From the NCBI RefSeq assembly GCF_020852195.1, contig NZ_JADZBI010000188.1:1-64000 (forward strand): a stretch of DNA of 64,000 nt, written 5' to 3'. This document shows, in pieces, positions 1-10,449 of this stretch (its first letter is position 1; each line of letters opens with the position of its first letter). The DNA is from Hyphomicrobium sp. (GTDB taxonomy: Bacteria > Pseudomonadota > Alphaproteobacteria > Rhizobiales > Hyphomicrobiaceae). The notes under the pieces are model-generated. The model searched no databases. It worked only from the letters and a program-made list of their open reading frames with translations, and was not told the DNA's origin. A program made the translations under genes and the position numbers.

Positions 1-1052
1 GACTTGCCGTTGCCGTTGGCGCCGAGCAGCGCGATGCGGTCGTCCTGATCTATGCGCAGGTCGAGGCCGGTCAGGATGGGATGCGTTGGGTCATATCCGG
101 AGGCAGCCTTCTCGATGCGGATCAGCGGGCTCGCGAGCGGCTTATCGGGGCTTGGCAGCGCGAAGGGGGCCACGCGGTCCTCCACCTGGTCGGCGATGGG
201 CTGCATCTTGGCCAGGTACTTGACGCGGCTCTGCGCCTGCTTGGCCTTGGTTGCCTTGGCCTTGAAGCGGTCGATGAAGGCCTGGATGCGCCGGCGCTCG
301 TCGTCCTGCTTCTTCTTGAGCTTGAGCTCAAGGCGCTGCCTGGCGCGGCGTGTCTCCTCGAAGTCGTCGTAGCCGCCCGTGTAGAGCGTGAGCTTGCCGC
401 GGTCGAGGTGCAGGATGGCGCCCGCCGCGCGGTTCAGGAGGTCGCGGTCGTGGCTCACGATCAGGACCGTGTGAGGATAGCTCTTGAGGTAGCTTTCGAG
501 CCAGAGCGTGCCCTCGAGGTCGAGGTAGTTGGTCGGCTCGTCGAGGAGCAGGATATCGGGCTCGAGAAAGAGCACGGCGCCGAGCGCGACGCGCATGCGC
601 CAGCCGCCCGAGAAGGCGCGGCAGGGGCGCTGCTGGGCCTCCTCGTCGAAGCCGAGGCCCGCGAGGATGCTTGCGGCGCGCGCCGGAGCGGCGTGGGCAC
701 GCATGTCGGCGAGGCGGATCTGGATCTCGGCGATGCGGTGCGGGTCGGTCGCCGTCTCGGCCTCGGCGAGCAGGTCCGCGCGCTCGGTGTCGGTCGAGAG
801 CACCCATTCGATCAGGCTTTCCTCGCCACCGGGTGCCTCCTGCGCGATGCGGCCGATGCGGGCGCCGCGCGGCACCGTGATGCTCCCCTGGTCGGCGTGG
901 AGGTCGCCGGCGATCAGCTTCAGAAGCGTCGACTTGCCGGCGCCGTTGCGGCCGACGAGGCCGACCTTGTGCCCTTCGGGGATGGCGGCGGTCGCGTCCT
1001 CGAGGATCGGCCTGCCTTCGATGCGGTAGGTGAGGTCGTTGATGTGCAACAT
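1..1052 (-). CDS. ABC-F family ATP-binding protein, C-terminus cut by the window edge
   Basis: Minus-strand reading from ATG at 1052 (no stop inside the window, so missing from the ORF track): MLHINDLTYRIEGRPILEDATAAIPEGHKVGLVGRNGAGKSTLLKLIAGDL...FSGGWRMRVALGAVLFLEPDILLLDEPTNYLDLEGTLWLESYL...IVSHDRDLLN...; Walker A, signature and Walker B motifs, then a second NBD starting (LLGANGNGKS). Confidence 0.93.
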   Translation of the reverse strand, partial: MLHINDLTYRIEGRPILEDATAAIPEGHKVGLVGRNGAGKSTLLKLIAGDLHADQGSITVPRGARIGRIAQEAPGGEESLIEWVLSTDTERADLLAEAETATDPHRIAEIQIRLADMRAHAAPARAASILAGLGFDEEAQQRPCRAFSGGWRMRVALGAVLFLEPDILLLDEPTNYLDLEGTLWLESYLKSYPHTVLIVSHDRDLLNRAAGAILHLDRGKLTLYTGGYDDFEETRRARQRLELKLKKKQDDERRRIQAFIDRFKAKATKAKQAQSRVKYLAKMQPIADQVEDRVAPFALPSPDKPLASPLIRIEKAASGYDPTHPILTGLDLRIDQDDRIALLGANGNGK

Positions 1053-1111
1053 GGCTCGCAGGCGAATAGCCGCTCGGGCTCAGCTTGTCACGCGGGCGGT
1101 GAAGCAAGTGG

Positions 1112-1230
1112 CCCTGGGTCCCGGCTCTGCGCGGCTTCGCCGCTTGGCTGGGATGACACGCTGAGAGCTGTGCGCCGTTGTCATCCCGGCCGAGCGCAGG
1201 CGTAGCCTGCGGGAGAGCCGGACCCAGGGG
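1112..1230. repeat. REP-like palindromic element, family A copy 1
   Basis: CCCTGGGTCCCGGCTCTGCGC ... AGAGCCGGACCCAGGG arms, with inner GGCTGGGATGACA / TGTCATCCCGGCC; similar units at 18324 and 39528. Confidence 0.75.
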
Positions 1231-1243
1231 CGATACGGGTGCG

Positions 1244-2695
1244 TTAGCCGGAGATGACGGGCTTCAGGGTCTCGAACAGCAGGCGCTCCTGCGTGTTGGG
1301 GTCCTGGATGGCGAGGTGGGCCGTGAACCAGTCCTTCAGCATGTTGCAGACGCGCGCGCGAGGCGCCTGGGCCAGCGCCTTGGGGTTGGCGAAGAGCTGC
1401 ATGTCCGCCTGGGTCCAGCCGAGGCGGCCCAGCTCGCCGGCGAGGACGTCGTAGTCTGTCTTCACCGGTGCGGCGTGCTCGGAGGGCTGCTTACGGCCCT
1501 CGACGATGGCGCTGACGATGGCCACCACCTGGGCCTCGATCTCCGCGCTCTTGGCCGGGTCGTCGAGGCGCGCGACGATGGTCGGGCTACTCTCGCCCTT
1601 GGAGATGAAATCGTAGCAGCCGTCGCCGCTTTCCTGGGACAGCTGGTTCAAGTTGGCGAGAAAGGCGGCCGCCAGCTCCTTGTGGCGGACGGTCGAGGCG
1701 GCGAGCGCGTGCTTGGCATTCTCGCGACGCAGGGCGACAAGCTCCTCGATGAGATAACGCGTGATCTCCGGCTGCTCCTTGCGCGCGGCGGAGAGGCGCG
1801 CAACCTCGGCAACCCGCGCCTGATACCAGTCGGGGAACTCCTGCTTGACGGCCACCCACATGGTCCGGTTCTGCAGCTTGCGGTCGATCTCATCGGTCGT
1901 CGGCACGGCTGGGGCGGCCGCGGCCGGAGCCGCGGGGGATGGCTCTCCGGACGGCACGAGGTTGGCCGTCGTGGTTCCCGTCTGCACCGGAGCGCCGCTC
2001 TGCGTCTGGATGAAGCTCAGGATCTGGTCGGTGTACTGGCTGCTGAGCCAGAAGCCGGCGCCGGCCATCGCAACGAGGCCGGTTGCCACGAGGGCAAGCC
2101 TGCGGCCGCGCGAGGGAGCCGGCGGCGCGGGGTCGCGCAGCGGCGCGGTCATCTCGGAGGGCTTGCGGCTGTCGGTGGTGGCGCGCAGCGCAGGCGAGGG
2201 GCCGGCTGTCGGACCTGGTCCCGGTCCGGGTCCTGGTCCGGGCCTAGCTCCGCCAGCGGGAAAAGGGCCGGCCGTGCGCAGCGGCGGGTTGCCGAGCGGG
2301 CGCGTAGCCATCTGATCGGGACGCGTCGTCTCGCCCTGGGGTCGCCAGCTCTCCTGCCGCGACGGTCCCGGCGTATACGGAGCATGCGACTGGGGCGCGG
2401 GCGCGTTGGAGGCGGTCGCCTGCGGCGCGGCGGCTGGCTTCGGGGCTGCAGATGCGGGTGCCGTGGCGGCTGGCGGCGACGGCTCCTGTGCAGGAGAGGG
2501 TGCCGGCGCCGGCGCGATCTCCGGGACAACGGAGGCGGCGACGCGCCAGTCGGTGAAGCCCTGGCGCCAAACGAGGTCGGTCGGTTTCAGATGGGCGAGC
2601 TCGACGATCTTCTTGAGCTCGAGGTCCGACACGGGGCCGTGCTGTTTACCGTCCCGGGCGATGAACCACTGAATGTCTGTCTCTGAACCGCTCAT
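1244..2695 (-). CDS. GYF_2 (DUF4339) domain protein with Pro/Ala/Gly-rich linker and one predicted TM helix
   Basis: N-terminus IQWFIARDGKQHGPVSDLELKKIVELAHLKPTDLVWRQGFTDWRVA matches the GYF_2 pattern; PGPGPGPGPGP tract; TM-like LALVATGLVAMAGAGFWL. Confidence 0.8.
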   Translation of the reverse strand: MSGSETDIQWFIARDGKQHGPVSDLELKKIVELAHLKPTDLVWRQGFTDWRVAASVVPEIAPAPAPSPAQEPSPPAATAPASAAPKPAAAPQATASNAPAPQSHAPYTPGPSRQESWRPQGETTRPDQMATRPLGNPPLRTAGPFPAGGARPGPGPGPGPGPTAGPSPALRATTDSRKPSEMTAPLRDPAPPAPSRGRRLALVATGLVAMAGAGFWLSSQYTDQILSFIQTQSGAPVQTGTTTANLVPSGEPSPAAPAAAAPAVPTTDEIDRKLQNRTMWVAVKQEFPDWYQARVAEVARLSAARKEQPEITRYLIEELVALRRENAKHALAASTVRHKELAAAFLANLNQLSQESGDGCYDFISKGESSPTIVARLDDPAKSAEIEAQVVAIVSAIVEGRKQPSEHAAPVKTDYDVLAGELGRLGWTQADMQLFANPKALAQAPRARVCNMLKDWFTAHLAIQDPNTQERLLFETLKPVISG

Positions 2696-3070
2696 ACCCG
2701 CTCATACCATGAAGTGAGAAAGCCGGTCCAAGTCTTCACTTTGCCTTGAACCGCTTGTCGCAAGACGATCCCCCTTGGTCGTGTCCCCATTCCCCGGTCC
2801 GCGCTCGTCGCGGATCCCCATCCACAGAATGCCTTTGCGGCCCGGTGAAAATGCTTCGTTGGTCATGGACACCGGGCAGGGTGCCATGCAATTTGCGCAC
2901 TTCGAGGTCTGATCAACATTGAATCCGGGCTTTTACAGGGCATTTCTTGCAGTTTGCGGGCCAGACCCGAGGGCTGCGTTAAGGCGCCGCCTTCTGGCGT
3001 GCCCGTGAGCGGCCTATAAGGCGCTCCGCCGCCGGCAAATTCCAAGGAAACGGGGAACCAAGAGAGCAAT

Positions 3071-3496
3071 ATGATGGCCATAGAGCGCACATTCTCAATC
3101 ATCAAACCGGATGCGACGAAGCGCAATCTCACGGGCGAGATCAACGCCGTGATCGAGAAGGCTGGGCTGCGCATCGTCGCGCAGAAGCGCGTCAAATGGA
3201 CCAAAGCGCAGGCTCAGGAGTTCTACGCCGAGCACAAGGAGCGGCCGTTCTTCAAGGAGCTGGTCTCCTTCATGACGTCGGAGCCGATCGTGCTGCAGGT
3301 GCTCGAGGGCGAGGACGCGGTGATCAAGTATCGCGAGATCATGGGCGCGACGGACCCGTCGGAAGCCAAGCGCGGGACCATCCGCAAGAGGTTCGCGCTC
3401 TCCAAGGGCGAGAACTCGGTGCACGGCTCGGACAGCTCGAAGTCGGCTGCCCGCGAGATCAAGCTCAACTTCACGGCCAAGGAGATCGTCGGCTGA
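3071..3496 (+). CDS. ndk: Nucleoside diphosphate kinase
   Basis: [32 protein letters not shown]...; active-site ENSVHGSDS; full-length 141 aa. Confidence 0.97.
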   Translation: MMAIERTFSIIKPDATKRNLTGEINAVIEKAGLRIVAQKRVKWTKAQAQEFYAEHKERPFFKELVSFMTSEPIVLQVLEGEDAVIKYREIMGATDPSEAKRGTIRKRFALSKGENSVHGSDSSKSAAREIKLNFTAKEIVG

Positions 3497-3523
3497 GGCT
3501 GCGCACGGTCACACCACGAAAGC

Positions 3524-3550
3524 AAACGGGCCCCGCTGGGGCCCGTTTTT
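3524..3550. terminator. Intrinsic terminator between convergent ndk and P450 genes
   Basis: AAACGGGCCCCGCTGGGGCCCGTTTTT hairpin plus T-run. Confidence 0.85.
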
Positions 3551-3578
3551 GTATGATCAGGATTTCTGACGGCGTAGA

Positions 3579-4943
3579 TCAGCTGAGCTCCTGGACGCGG
3601 AAGAGCAGGCCGCCTCGCGGCGTCAGCGTCACGGTCGCGTTGATACCCGGCGGCTCGAGGCCCACGTACTCGGGGCGGAAGCGGCGCAGGAGGATCGACA
3701 GTGCCAGCGTGTTCTCCACCTGGCTCATGGCGCCGCCAATGCAGGAGCGCTTGCCGGCCCCGAACGGGATGTAGCTGTACTTCACCTGCTTGTGCGACTT
3801 GTCCATCCAGCGCTCGGGCATGAACGCCTCCGGGTCCTTCCAGAACTTCGGATTGTGGTGGGCACCGTAGCCGAACAGCACGATGCGGTCGCCAGGCTGG
3901 ATCTCCTTGCCGGCGATGACGTCGGGCTGGGTAGCGACGCGGATCAGGCTCCACACCGGAGGGTAGAGGCGCATGGTCTCCTGGATGACGGAGCGGGTGT
4001 ACTGCAGCGCCGAGTAGTCGGCCGCCGTCGGCTCGCGGTCGCCGCACACGGTCTCGCCCTCGCGGCGGATGCGCTCGGCGGCCTCGGGATGCGTGGCGGT
4101 CAGGTACATAGCCCAGGCCAGCGTCAGCGCCGTGGTCTCGGTGCCGGCCCAGAGATACTGCTTGATCTCGTCGATGGCCTGCTGCTGGTCGAATTCCGGA
4201 ATCTTCGGGTCCGCGACCGCGGACTCGATCATCTTCAACAGCGTCTTCTCGCGCTCCTCGCGCGGGTCCGCCGCGAACACGGCGGGCGGCACGCTCCACC
4301 ACGCCTCGACGGCCTTGGCGGTATCCTCTTCGCCGACCTCGAACAGGGCGTCGGCCTGGCGCTTCAGCCGGATGTCCTTATGGTTCGACACGTCCGTATA
4401 GGTCTTCACGCACTTGAACACGAAGTGCGGATTGAACGGCATGTCGCGGTCGAAGAGCGCCTTGCAGATCATGTCCGCGGCCAGCGTCCAGGTCTGCTCG
4501 ACCATCTCGAAGGTCTCGCCGCTCCTGGCCAGCTCGCCCCAGTTGGCCATCTTGGTCTTGATGGCCTCGATGAAGTAGGGGATGTAGTCGCCGAACGCGC
4601 CCGGATGGAACGCCGGCTGCTGCGGCATGCGGATCTTCTGCCAGAGCGCGCCGTCGTGCGTGATCATGGACTTGCCGAAGATCGGCTTCAGCCCGTCGAA
4701 ATACTTGATGTAGTTGTCGACCTTGGTCACGAGCACGTGCTTGAAGTACTCGGGCTCCGTGACCAGCACGACGCGCTGGTTGGCCATGTTGACGGGAATC
4801 ACCGGCCCGTAGCGCTCCGCCATTTGCATGAGCAGGCGCATCGGGTTGTCCGGGTCCTTGAGCAGCGGCGAAAGGTTGAACCAGATGCTGCTCTCGTCGC
4901 CGAGGCCGAGGTTGGAATGTTGCTCAGTCGATTCTGCGGTCAT
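3579..4943 (-). CDS. Cytochrome P450
   Basis: I-helix WAGTETTALTLAW, ETMR motif, PERW, heme loop FGAGKRSCIGG; 454 aa. Confidence 0.95.
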   Translation of the reverse strand: MTAESTEQHSNLGLGDESSIWFNLSPLLKDPDNPMRLLMQMAERYGPVIPVNMANQRVVLVTEPEYFKHVLVTKVDNYIKYFDGLKPIFGKSMITHDGALWQKIRMPQQPAFHPGAFGDYIPYFIEAIKTKMANWGELARSGETFEMVEQTWTLAADMICKALFDRDMPFNPHFVFKCVKTYTDVSNHKDIRLKRQADALFEVGEEDTAKAVEAWWSVPPAVFAADPREEREKTLLKMIESAVADPKIPEFDQQQAIDEIKQYLWAGTETTALTLAWAMYLTATHPEAAERIRREGETVCGDREPTAADYSALQYTRSVIQETMRLYPPVWSLIRVATQPDVIAGKEIQPGDRIVLFGYGAHHNPKFWKDPEAFMPERWMDKSHKQVKYSYIPFGAGKRSCIGGAMSQVENTLALSILLRRFRPEYVGLEPPGINATVTLTPRGGLLFRVQELS

Positions 4944-5288
4944 GCAATAGTGTCTCCGGGGTGATCCGGTTAGGCCTACCGGTCCCGATTCATACGGAAT
5001 GCCGTGCGAAGGCGATCTCGGCGGGCCCGTGAATACGTGTACGAGGGCGCTTCACTCGGCTACGGGCGCCTCTCCGGCGCGCCGCTTCTTTCATGAGCGG
5101 GCTCTTGCCGGTATGCCGCCCTACGTTCTGTGACTTACTCTAGCACGCGGGCACCGAGACCTTGGTGTTCCGGCGGTTACTGTTGGCGAGGTTTGAATAA
5201 CGCAGTCTACGGCCTCGATTTTTCGACTGTCCATGCGGCAGCGTCGCTCAGCGACGTTTAGAGTCAACCAATCGCTGCCCCGGGAAGT

Positions 5289-5987
5289 TCAGTACCCGGC
5301 ACGCGGGGGCCAGGGCGAGAAGAGCGCTTGCTCTTGGTTAACCCCAGCATTCTCAACAAGTTGCACGCTTACCACGTCCCCGGTCCACGCGGCTTGATCG
5401 CGCGCAACCCGGGCCAGGGCCGTGGGATAGAGCTTATGCTCAGCCGCGAGCACCCGATCGGCCAGCGTTTCCGGCGTGTCGTCCGGCAGCACGGGCACGG
5501 CCGCCTGGGCGATGATGGGGCCGCCGTCCATCTCGGGGGTGACGAAGTGGACTGTGCAACCTGAAATCCTGACGCCGGCGGCGAGTGCCTGCTCGTGCGT
5601 GTGCAGTCCCTTGAATGCGGGCAGCAGCGAGGGGTGGATGTTGATCATGCGGCCCTGCCAGCGCTCGACGAAGGGTGCGGTCATGAGGCGGAGGAATCCC
5701 GCAAGGGCGACCAAGTCTATGCGGGAGAGCTCGAGAACGCTCTGGAGCTGGCCTTCGAAGTGCTCGCGGCTTTCGTAGAGCTTGTGGTTGAGGGCGAGTG
5801 TCGCCAGCCCCTGTGCCTTGGCCCAGGCGAGACCCGGAGCCTCGGGACGGTTCGAGACCACGAGCGCGATCTCGGCCGGATAATCCGGCGCGCGCGCGGC
5901 CTCGACAAGCGCCTGCATGTTGGAGCCGCGGCCAGAGATGAGGACGGCGACGCGCTTCTTTCGAGCTTGGATCATGGCGCGGTGCAT
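5289..5987 (-). CDS. purN: Phosphoribosylglycinamide formyltransferase (start could be 5975)
   Basis: KKRVAVLISGRGSNMQALVEAA...; INIHPSLLPAFKGLHTHEQAL; VHFVTPEMDGGPIIAQAAVPV. Confidence 0.96.
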   Translation of the reverse strand: MHRAMIQARKKRVAVLISGRGSNMQALVEAARAPDYPAEIALVVSNRPEAPGLAWAKAQGLATLALNHKLYESREHFEGQLQSVLELSRIDLVALAGFLRLMTAPFVERWQGRMINIHPSLLPAFKGLHTHEQALAAGVRISGCTVHFVTPEMDGGPIIAQAAVPVLPDDTPETLADRVLAAEHKLYPTALARVARDQAAWTGDVVSVQLVENAGVNQEQALFSPWPPRAGY

Positions 5988-6376
5988 AGCATGGCGCGAG
6001 GCGGCGTTGCACGCGATCGTTGAAATGCGAGCCCGACGCCTTGCGGTGCCGGCTGCTTCCTTGCTGCAGGCTTTTTGAGGTGCGTCTGCGCGCGCCGCTT
6101 TGCCCGTGTGTTGGGCAGCTCAAGGCACGCGACGCGAGTCTTTGTTGTTGTCAAAGGTCTTGTCGGGGCGGCGCATGTTGCCGCCGAGGAGTCCGCATTC
6201 GCGACCTTTACGATGGGGAACGCCCGCCGTTTTCATCTGCTGTTCAGGTCGTGGCGCAAATCCTGCTTATCACCAGAGCTGCGTAAGGCGCTTCAGGCCG
6301 GCGAAGCCATAGCGCGATCGTTCTTACCTTGGAGAAGCACCTACACCGCATTGCCCTTTCGAAGGCGGGAGAAGCA

Positions 6377-7948
6377 ATGAAGCGTCGCACGTTCTTGACC
6401 TCCGGGCTTTCCGCGCTTGCGCTGATGCGGGCTCCAGAGACGGTGCGCGCGGCCGTTCCGTTCTCGGGCCCCGATCAGGCGTCGTCATCCGGCAATCAGA
6501 CCGCCGCACGCGTGCGGGAACTTGCACGCGAGCTTTCGCGGCGCCGGTTCGCGGCGCCGGCCGAGCGTGCTCCCGGTGCGCTTCAGGACCTCGACTATGA
6601 CCAATATCGCGAGTTGCGGTTCCGCTCGGAGAAGGCGCTCTGGCACAACGAGGACCTGGGCTTCGAGATTCAGCTCTTTCCGGCGGCCTACATCTTCCGC
6701 TCGCCGGTTTCGATCTTCCTGGTCGAGCGCGGGCGCAGCCGGCGGCTCAAGCCCAACGCGTCGTTCTTCGACTTCGGTCCGTACAAGGGACGGATTCCGC
6801 GCGGGGCCCAGATCGATTTCTCGGGCTTCCGCATCCATGCGCCGATCAACAGGCGCGACCACCACGACGAGTTCCTGGTGTTCCAGGGCGCCAGCTACTT
6901 CCGTGGGCTCGGCAAGGACCATCGCTATGGTCTGTCGGCGCGCGGACTTGCGCTTCATACAGCGGGCGCGGAGGCGGAGGAGTTTCCGTTCTTCCGGAGC
7001 TTCTGGATCGAGCGTCCCGACACGCCACAGTCCATAACGGTGCATGCGCTGCTCGACAGTCCGTCCGTCACCGGCGCCTACACGTTCGTGATCCGGCCCG
7101 GCCGCGAGACACTCATGGACATCACGTCCGTGCTCTTTCCCCGGCGTGATCTCACCAACGTCGGCATCGCGCCCTTGACCAGCATGTTCCTCAAGGCGGC
7201 GCACGATCCGCACGGTCCGCTCGATTTCCGTCCCTCGGTGCACGATTCGGACGGGCTCGCGGTCTGGAACGGGCGCGATGAGCGGCTGTGGCGTCCGCTG
7301 CTTAGCCCGTCCACGTTCCAGGTGAGCGCGTTCGTCGACCACAATCCGCGCGGATTCGGCCTCATCCAGCGCGAGCGGCGCTTCGACGACTACCAAGACC
7401 TCGAGGCCTTCTCCGAGCTTCGGCCGAGCGCATGGGTCACTCCGGGAGAAGGCTGGGGCGCGGGCTCGGTCGAGCTGGTCGAGATCCCGACCGATGTCGA
7501 GTACGAGGACAATATCGTCGCCTACTGGCGCCCCGACGCGCCGCTGCGCGCGGGCGGCAGCTACAGCTTCTCCTATCGGCTCGCATGGTGCGACGACGTG
7601 CCTGCCTCGAGCCGCATGCGTGTTCGCGACACCCGCGTCGGCGCGGGCTCGGGTCCGGGCGCGATCCGTTTCGTCGTCGACTTCGCGGACAACCGCGCGC
7701 TGGAGCGGCTCGCCGACAGTGCCACGATCCTGCGCGATGCGTCGCCGACAGCGTTCTTCGAGGCGGACCTCACGGCCAGTGCCGGGACGTTGCGCGGGCC
7801 GTACGTCCAGCCCAATCCGCATCTGCCCGGCACGCGTGTCGTGTTCGAGCTCGATCCCGGACAGGAGCGCGTTGTCGAGATGCGGCTCGCGCTCAGCGCA
7901 CAAGGAGAGCCGATGTCCGAGACCTGGCTCTACCGCTGGTGTGCCTGA
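6377..7948 (+). CDS. Periplasmic glucan biosynthesis protein, MdoG/OpgG-OpgD family, probable Tat signal
   Basis: MKRRTFLTSGLSALALM (twin-arginine) followed by the OpgG fold sequence: LAHNEDLGFEIQLFPAAYIFRSPVSIFLVE-type region, FRGLGKDHRYGLSARGLALHTA, PTDVEYEDNIVAYWRPDAPL. Confidence 0.9.
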   Translation: MKRRTFLTSGLSALALMRAPETVRAAVPFSGPDQASSSGNQTAARVRELARELSRRRFAAPAERAPGALQDLDYDQYRELRFRSEKALWHNEDLGFEIQLFPAAYIFRSPVSIFLVERGRSRRLKPNASFFDFGPYKGRIPRGAQIDFSGFRIHAPINRRDHHDEFLVFQGASYFRGLGKDHRYGLSARGLALHTAGAEAEEFPFFRSFWIERPDTPQSITVHALLDSPSVTGAYTFVIRPGRETLMDITSVLFPRRDLTNVGIAPLTSMFLKAAHDPHGPLDFRPSVHDSDGLAVWNGRDERLWRPLLSPSTFQVSAFVDHNPRGFGLIQRERRFDDYQDLEAFSELRPSAWVTPGEGWGAGSVELVEIPTDVEYEDNIVAYWRPDAPLRAGGSYSFSYRLAWCDDVPASSRMRVRDTRVGAGSGPGAIRFVVDFADNRALERLADSATILRDASPTAFFEADLTASAGTLRGPYVQPNPHLPGTRVVFELDPGQERVVEMRLALSAQGEPMSETWLYRWCA

Positions 7949-7960
7949 CGAGGGAGGACG

Positions 7961-9091
7961 CTACGCTCCGAACTTCAGCGCGCCTTCGTAGGTCACTGCC
8001 CAAGCGTCGCCCTTGCCTTTGGCGGAGCTGCGCTCGCCGGATGGTGGCGTGATCTCGCCGATGACGACCGGGGCTTCGCCCCACTCCTGCAGAAGGCGCA
8101 CGAGGCCGTCGGCGCCGTCCCTGGCGACGACGGCGACCATGCCGATGCCGCAGTTGAAGGTGCGCAGCATCTCGGCGTCAGGCAGGCGGCCGACCTTTGC
8201 GAGCCAGTCGAACACGGGCTGCGCGCGCCAGCTCGTGAGGTCGACGGTGGCGGCGACGGTCGGCGGCAGCACCCGCGGCAGGTTCTCCGACAGACCGCCG
8301 CCCGTGATGTGGGCGAGCGCCTTGATCGGCCCGTCGGTGGCGCCGCCGGCTGCTTCCAGCGCCGCCAGCACCGGCTTCACGTAGATGCGGGTCGGCGTCA
8401 GCAGGGCCTCGGCGAGCGTCGTCTCGGGCGCGAAGGGGGCCGGCGCGTCCCAGCCCAGCTTCTCCTCGGCGGCGAGGCGCCGCACGAGCGAATAGCCGTT
8501 GGAATGCACGCCGGAGGACGGGAGCCCGATAATGAGATCGCCGATTGTGACGTCCGGGCGCGGCAGGATCTCGCCGCGCTCGACGGCGCCGACCGCAAAG
8601 CCCGCAAGGTCGTAGTCGGCGCCCTGATAGTGGCCCGGCATCTCGGCCGTCTCGCCGCCGATCAGGGCGCAGCCGGCCTGCCGGCAGCCCTCGCCTATCC
8701 CTGAGACGACGGCGGTGGCGGTCGCCACATCAAGCTTGCCGACGGCAAAATAGTCGAGGAAGAACAGCGGCTCGGCGCCCTGCACGACGAGGTCGTTGAC
8801 GCACATGGCGACAAGGTCGATGCCGATGGTCGCGTGGCGGCCGGTGTCGATGGCGATGCGGAGCTTGGTGCCCACGCCGTCGTTGGCGGCGACGAGCACC
8901 GGGTCGCGGAAGCCGGCGCGCTTCAGATCGAAAAGGCCGCCGAAGCCGCCGAGGTCGGCGTCGGCGCCTGCGCGCTGCGTCGACCGCGCGACGCCCTTGA
9001 TCGCCTCGACGAGCGCGTTTCCGGCGTCTATGTCTACGCCGGACTCACGATAGGTGATGGGCTTGGCTGAACCGTCCGCTTTCTGGCTCAT
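7961..9091 (-). CDS. purM: Phosphoribosylformylglycinamidine cyclo-ligase
   Basis: [32 protein letters not shown]...[13 protein letters not shown]...[11 protein letters not shown]...[16 protein letters not shown]; the ORF-track start at 9787 is a read-through. Confidence 0.96.
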   Translation of the reverse strand: MSQKADGSAKPITYRESGVDIDAGNALVEAIKGVARSTQRAGADADLGGFGGLFDLKRAGFRDPVLVAANDGVGTKLRIAIDTGRHATIGIDLVAMCVNDLVVQGAEPLFFLDYFAVGKLDVATATAVVSGIGEGCRQAGCALIGGETAEMPGHYQGADYDLAGFAVGAVERGEILPRPDVTIGDLIIGLPSSGVHSNGYSLVRRLAAEEKLGWDAPAPFAPETTLAEALLTPTRIYVKPVLAALEAAGGATDGPIKALAHITGGGLSENLPRVLPPTVAATVDLTSWRAQPVFDWLAKVGRLPDAEMLRTFNCGIGMVAVVARDGADGLVRLLQEWGEAPVVIGEITPPSGERSSAKGKGDAWAVTYEGALKFGA

Positions 9092-9217
9092 AGGTCCTCG
9101 GAGCTGCCGGCGCAGGTTGGGGTCGATCCTACTTTCGCCCGAATGTGCACCGGAGATGGGGCCTCCTACCAGCTCGAACGCGGGTCGGCAACGGACAAGG
9201 GCGTGGCCCGGTATGAA

Positions 9218-10339
9218 ATGCGCTGGAAGGTGAACTTGACCGCTCGACCCCTCATTCTGCCGCTCGTGCTCGCCGGGGTGCTGGCTCTGTCTGGTGTCGC
9301 CGTGGCTGCCGGCGGCAAGGTCTATACGGTTGCCAACTATCCGGTGGAGGCGACCGCGAAGGACGCGGTGGCGGCCAAGGAGAAGGCCCACGCCGACGGC
9401 CAGCAGGCGGCGCTCGGTGCGCTGCTCAAGCGCCTCGTGCCGGTGACGGCCTACAACCGCCTCGATCACCTGAAGTCGGTGCGGGCCGCCAACTTCATCG
9501 ACGGTGTGGCCGTGCGCTCGGAGACCAACTCGCGCACGCAGTACATCGCGAGCCTCGATTTTTCGTTCCAGCCCGACGCCGTGCGCGATCTTCTCCATCG
9601 CGAGGGGGTGCCGTTCGTGGAGGAGCAGGCGCCGCGCATGGTTCTGGTGCCGGTGACGGCGGAAGGTGCAGAGGGCGCCGTCCGCTACAGTGCGGCAAGC
9701 GGACCGTGGGCGCAGGTCTGGAAGGGCCTCGACCTCGACAACACGCTGACGCCGCTCAGGATCGAGCCGCTGCTGCCCGTCATCCACCAGGACGCCGTCG
9801 TCGCCGCGCTCAACGGTGATGATGCCGTGGAGCGGATCCTGACCGGCGAATACAAGGCCGATTTCGTGCTACTCGCCGTCGCGGAGGTCGACAAAGCGGG
9901 CGGGACGCTCAACGTCACGCTGGCCGGCATCGATCCTGCCGGCCTCGTCTCGTGGCGGCGCGCCTACCGGATCGCGGACGGCGACGTTGGATACGCGATG
10001 GAGCTTGCCGCCGTCGTCACGCAGGGTGTGCTCGAGGGCCGCTGGAAGGTCGCCAAGGCCGAGGAGGGCCAGGGCGGTGGCGGCGGGTTCGCCGGCGGAG
10101 GAGGCGAGGTGCACCGCGCCGTCGAGTTCTCGAGCCTCGGGGAATGGAACGATCTGCGCGGCCAGATCCTGGACATGCCGGGGATCGACGACGTGCGCAT
10201 CGGTGCCGTGTCGGCGCGCTCGGCGGAGGTCTCGGTGCGCTATCCCGGCGGCGCGCAGGGGCTCGCGGCGGCCTTTGCCCAGCGGGGGCTCGTGCTGAGC
10301 GATGGCGGAGGGTTCTGGACCCTGCGCTCGGGCTACTAA
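9218..10339 (+). CDS. DUF2066 domain-containing protein
   Basis: Signal/TM-like N-terminus then [40 protein letters not shown]; positioned between purM and a CDP-alcohol phosphatidyltransferase. Confidence 0.8.
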   Translation: MRWKVNLTARPLILPLVLAGVLALSGVAVAAGGKVYTVANYPVEATAKDAVAAKEKAHADGQQAALGALLKRLVPVTAYNRLDHLKSVRAANFIDGVAVRSETNSRTQYIASLDFSFQPDAVRDLLHREGVPFVEEQAPRMVLVPVTAEGAEGAVRYSAASGPWAQVWKGLDLDNTLTPLRIEPLLPVIHQDAVVAALNGDDAVERILTGEYKADFVLLAVAEVDKAGGTLNVTLAGIDPAGLVSWRRAYRIADGDVGYAMELAAVVTQGVLEGRWKVAKAEEGQGGGGGFAGGGGEVHRAVEFSSLGEWNDLRGQILDMPGIDDVRIGAVSARSAEVSVRYPGGAQGLAAAFAQRGLVLSDGGGFWTLRSGY

Positions 10340-10449
10340 CCATACGGGCGCTTGCAGCCACAAAAAACTGTTCTAGATCAAAGCCCCACGTCCGGGTTTC
10401 GCCGTAAAATGATCTATTCGCCGCCAAACGGGCCGGGATACACTGCACT

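Noticed and set aside
81-1205. 374-aa plus-strand ORF over the ABC-F gene
   Set aside because: Antisense to a clear ABC-F ATPase that the ORF track omitted because its stop is outside the window
5242-5256. CGTCGCT-C-AGCGACG palindrome near purN as terminator or operator
   Set aside because: Lies inside the purN-P450 gap but lacks a T-run on either strand and has no second copy
7961-9787. 608-aa version of purM starting at 9787
   Set aside because: Read-through across the divergent DUF2066 gene; the natural start is ATG at 9091
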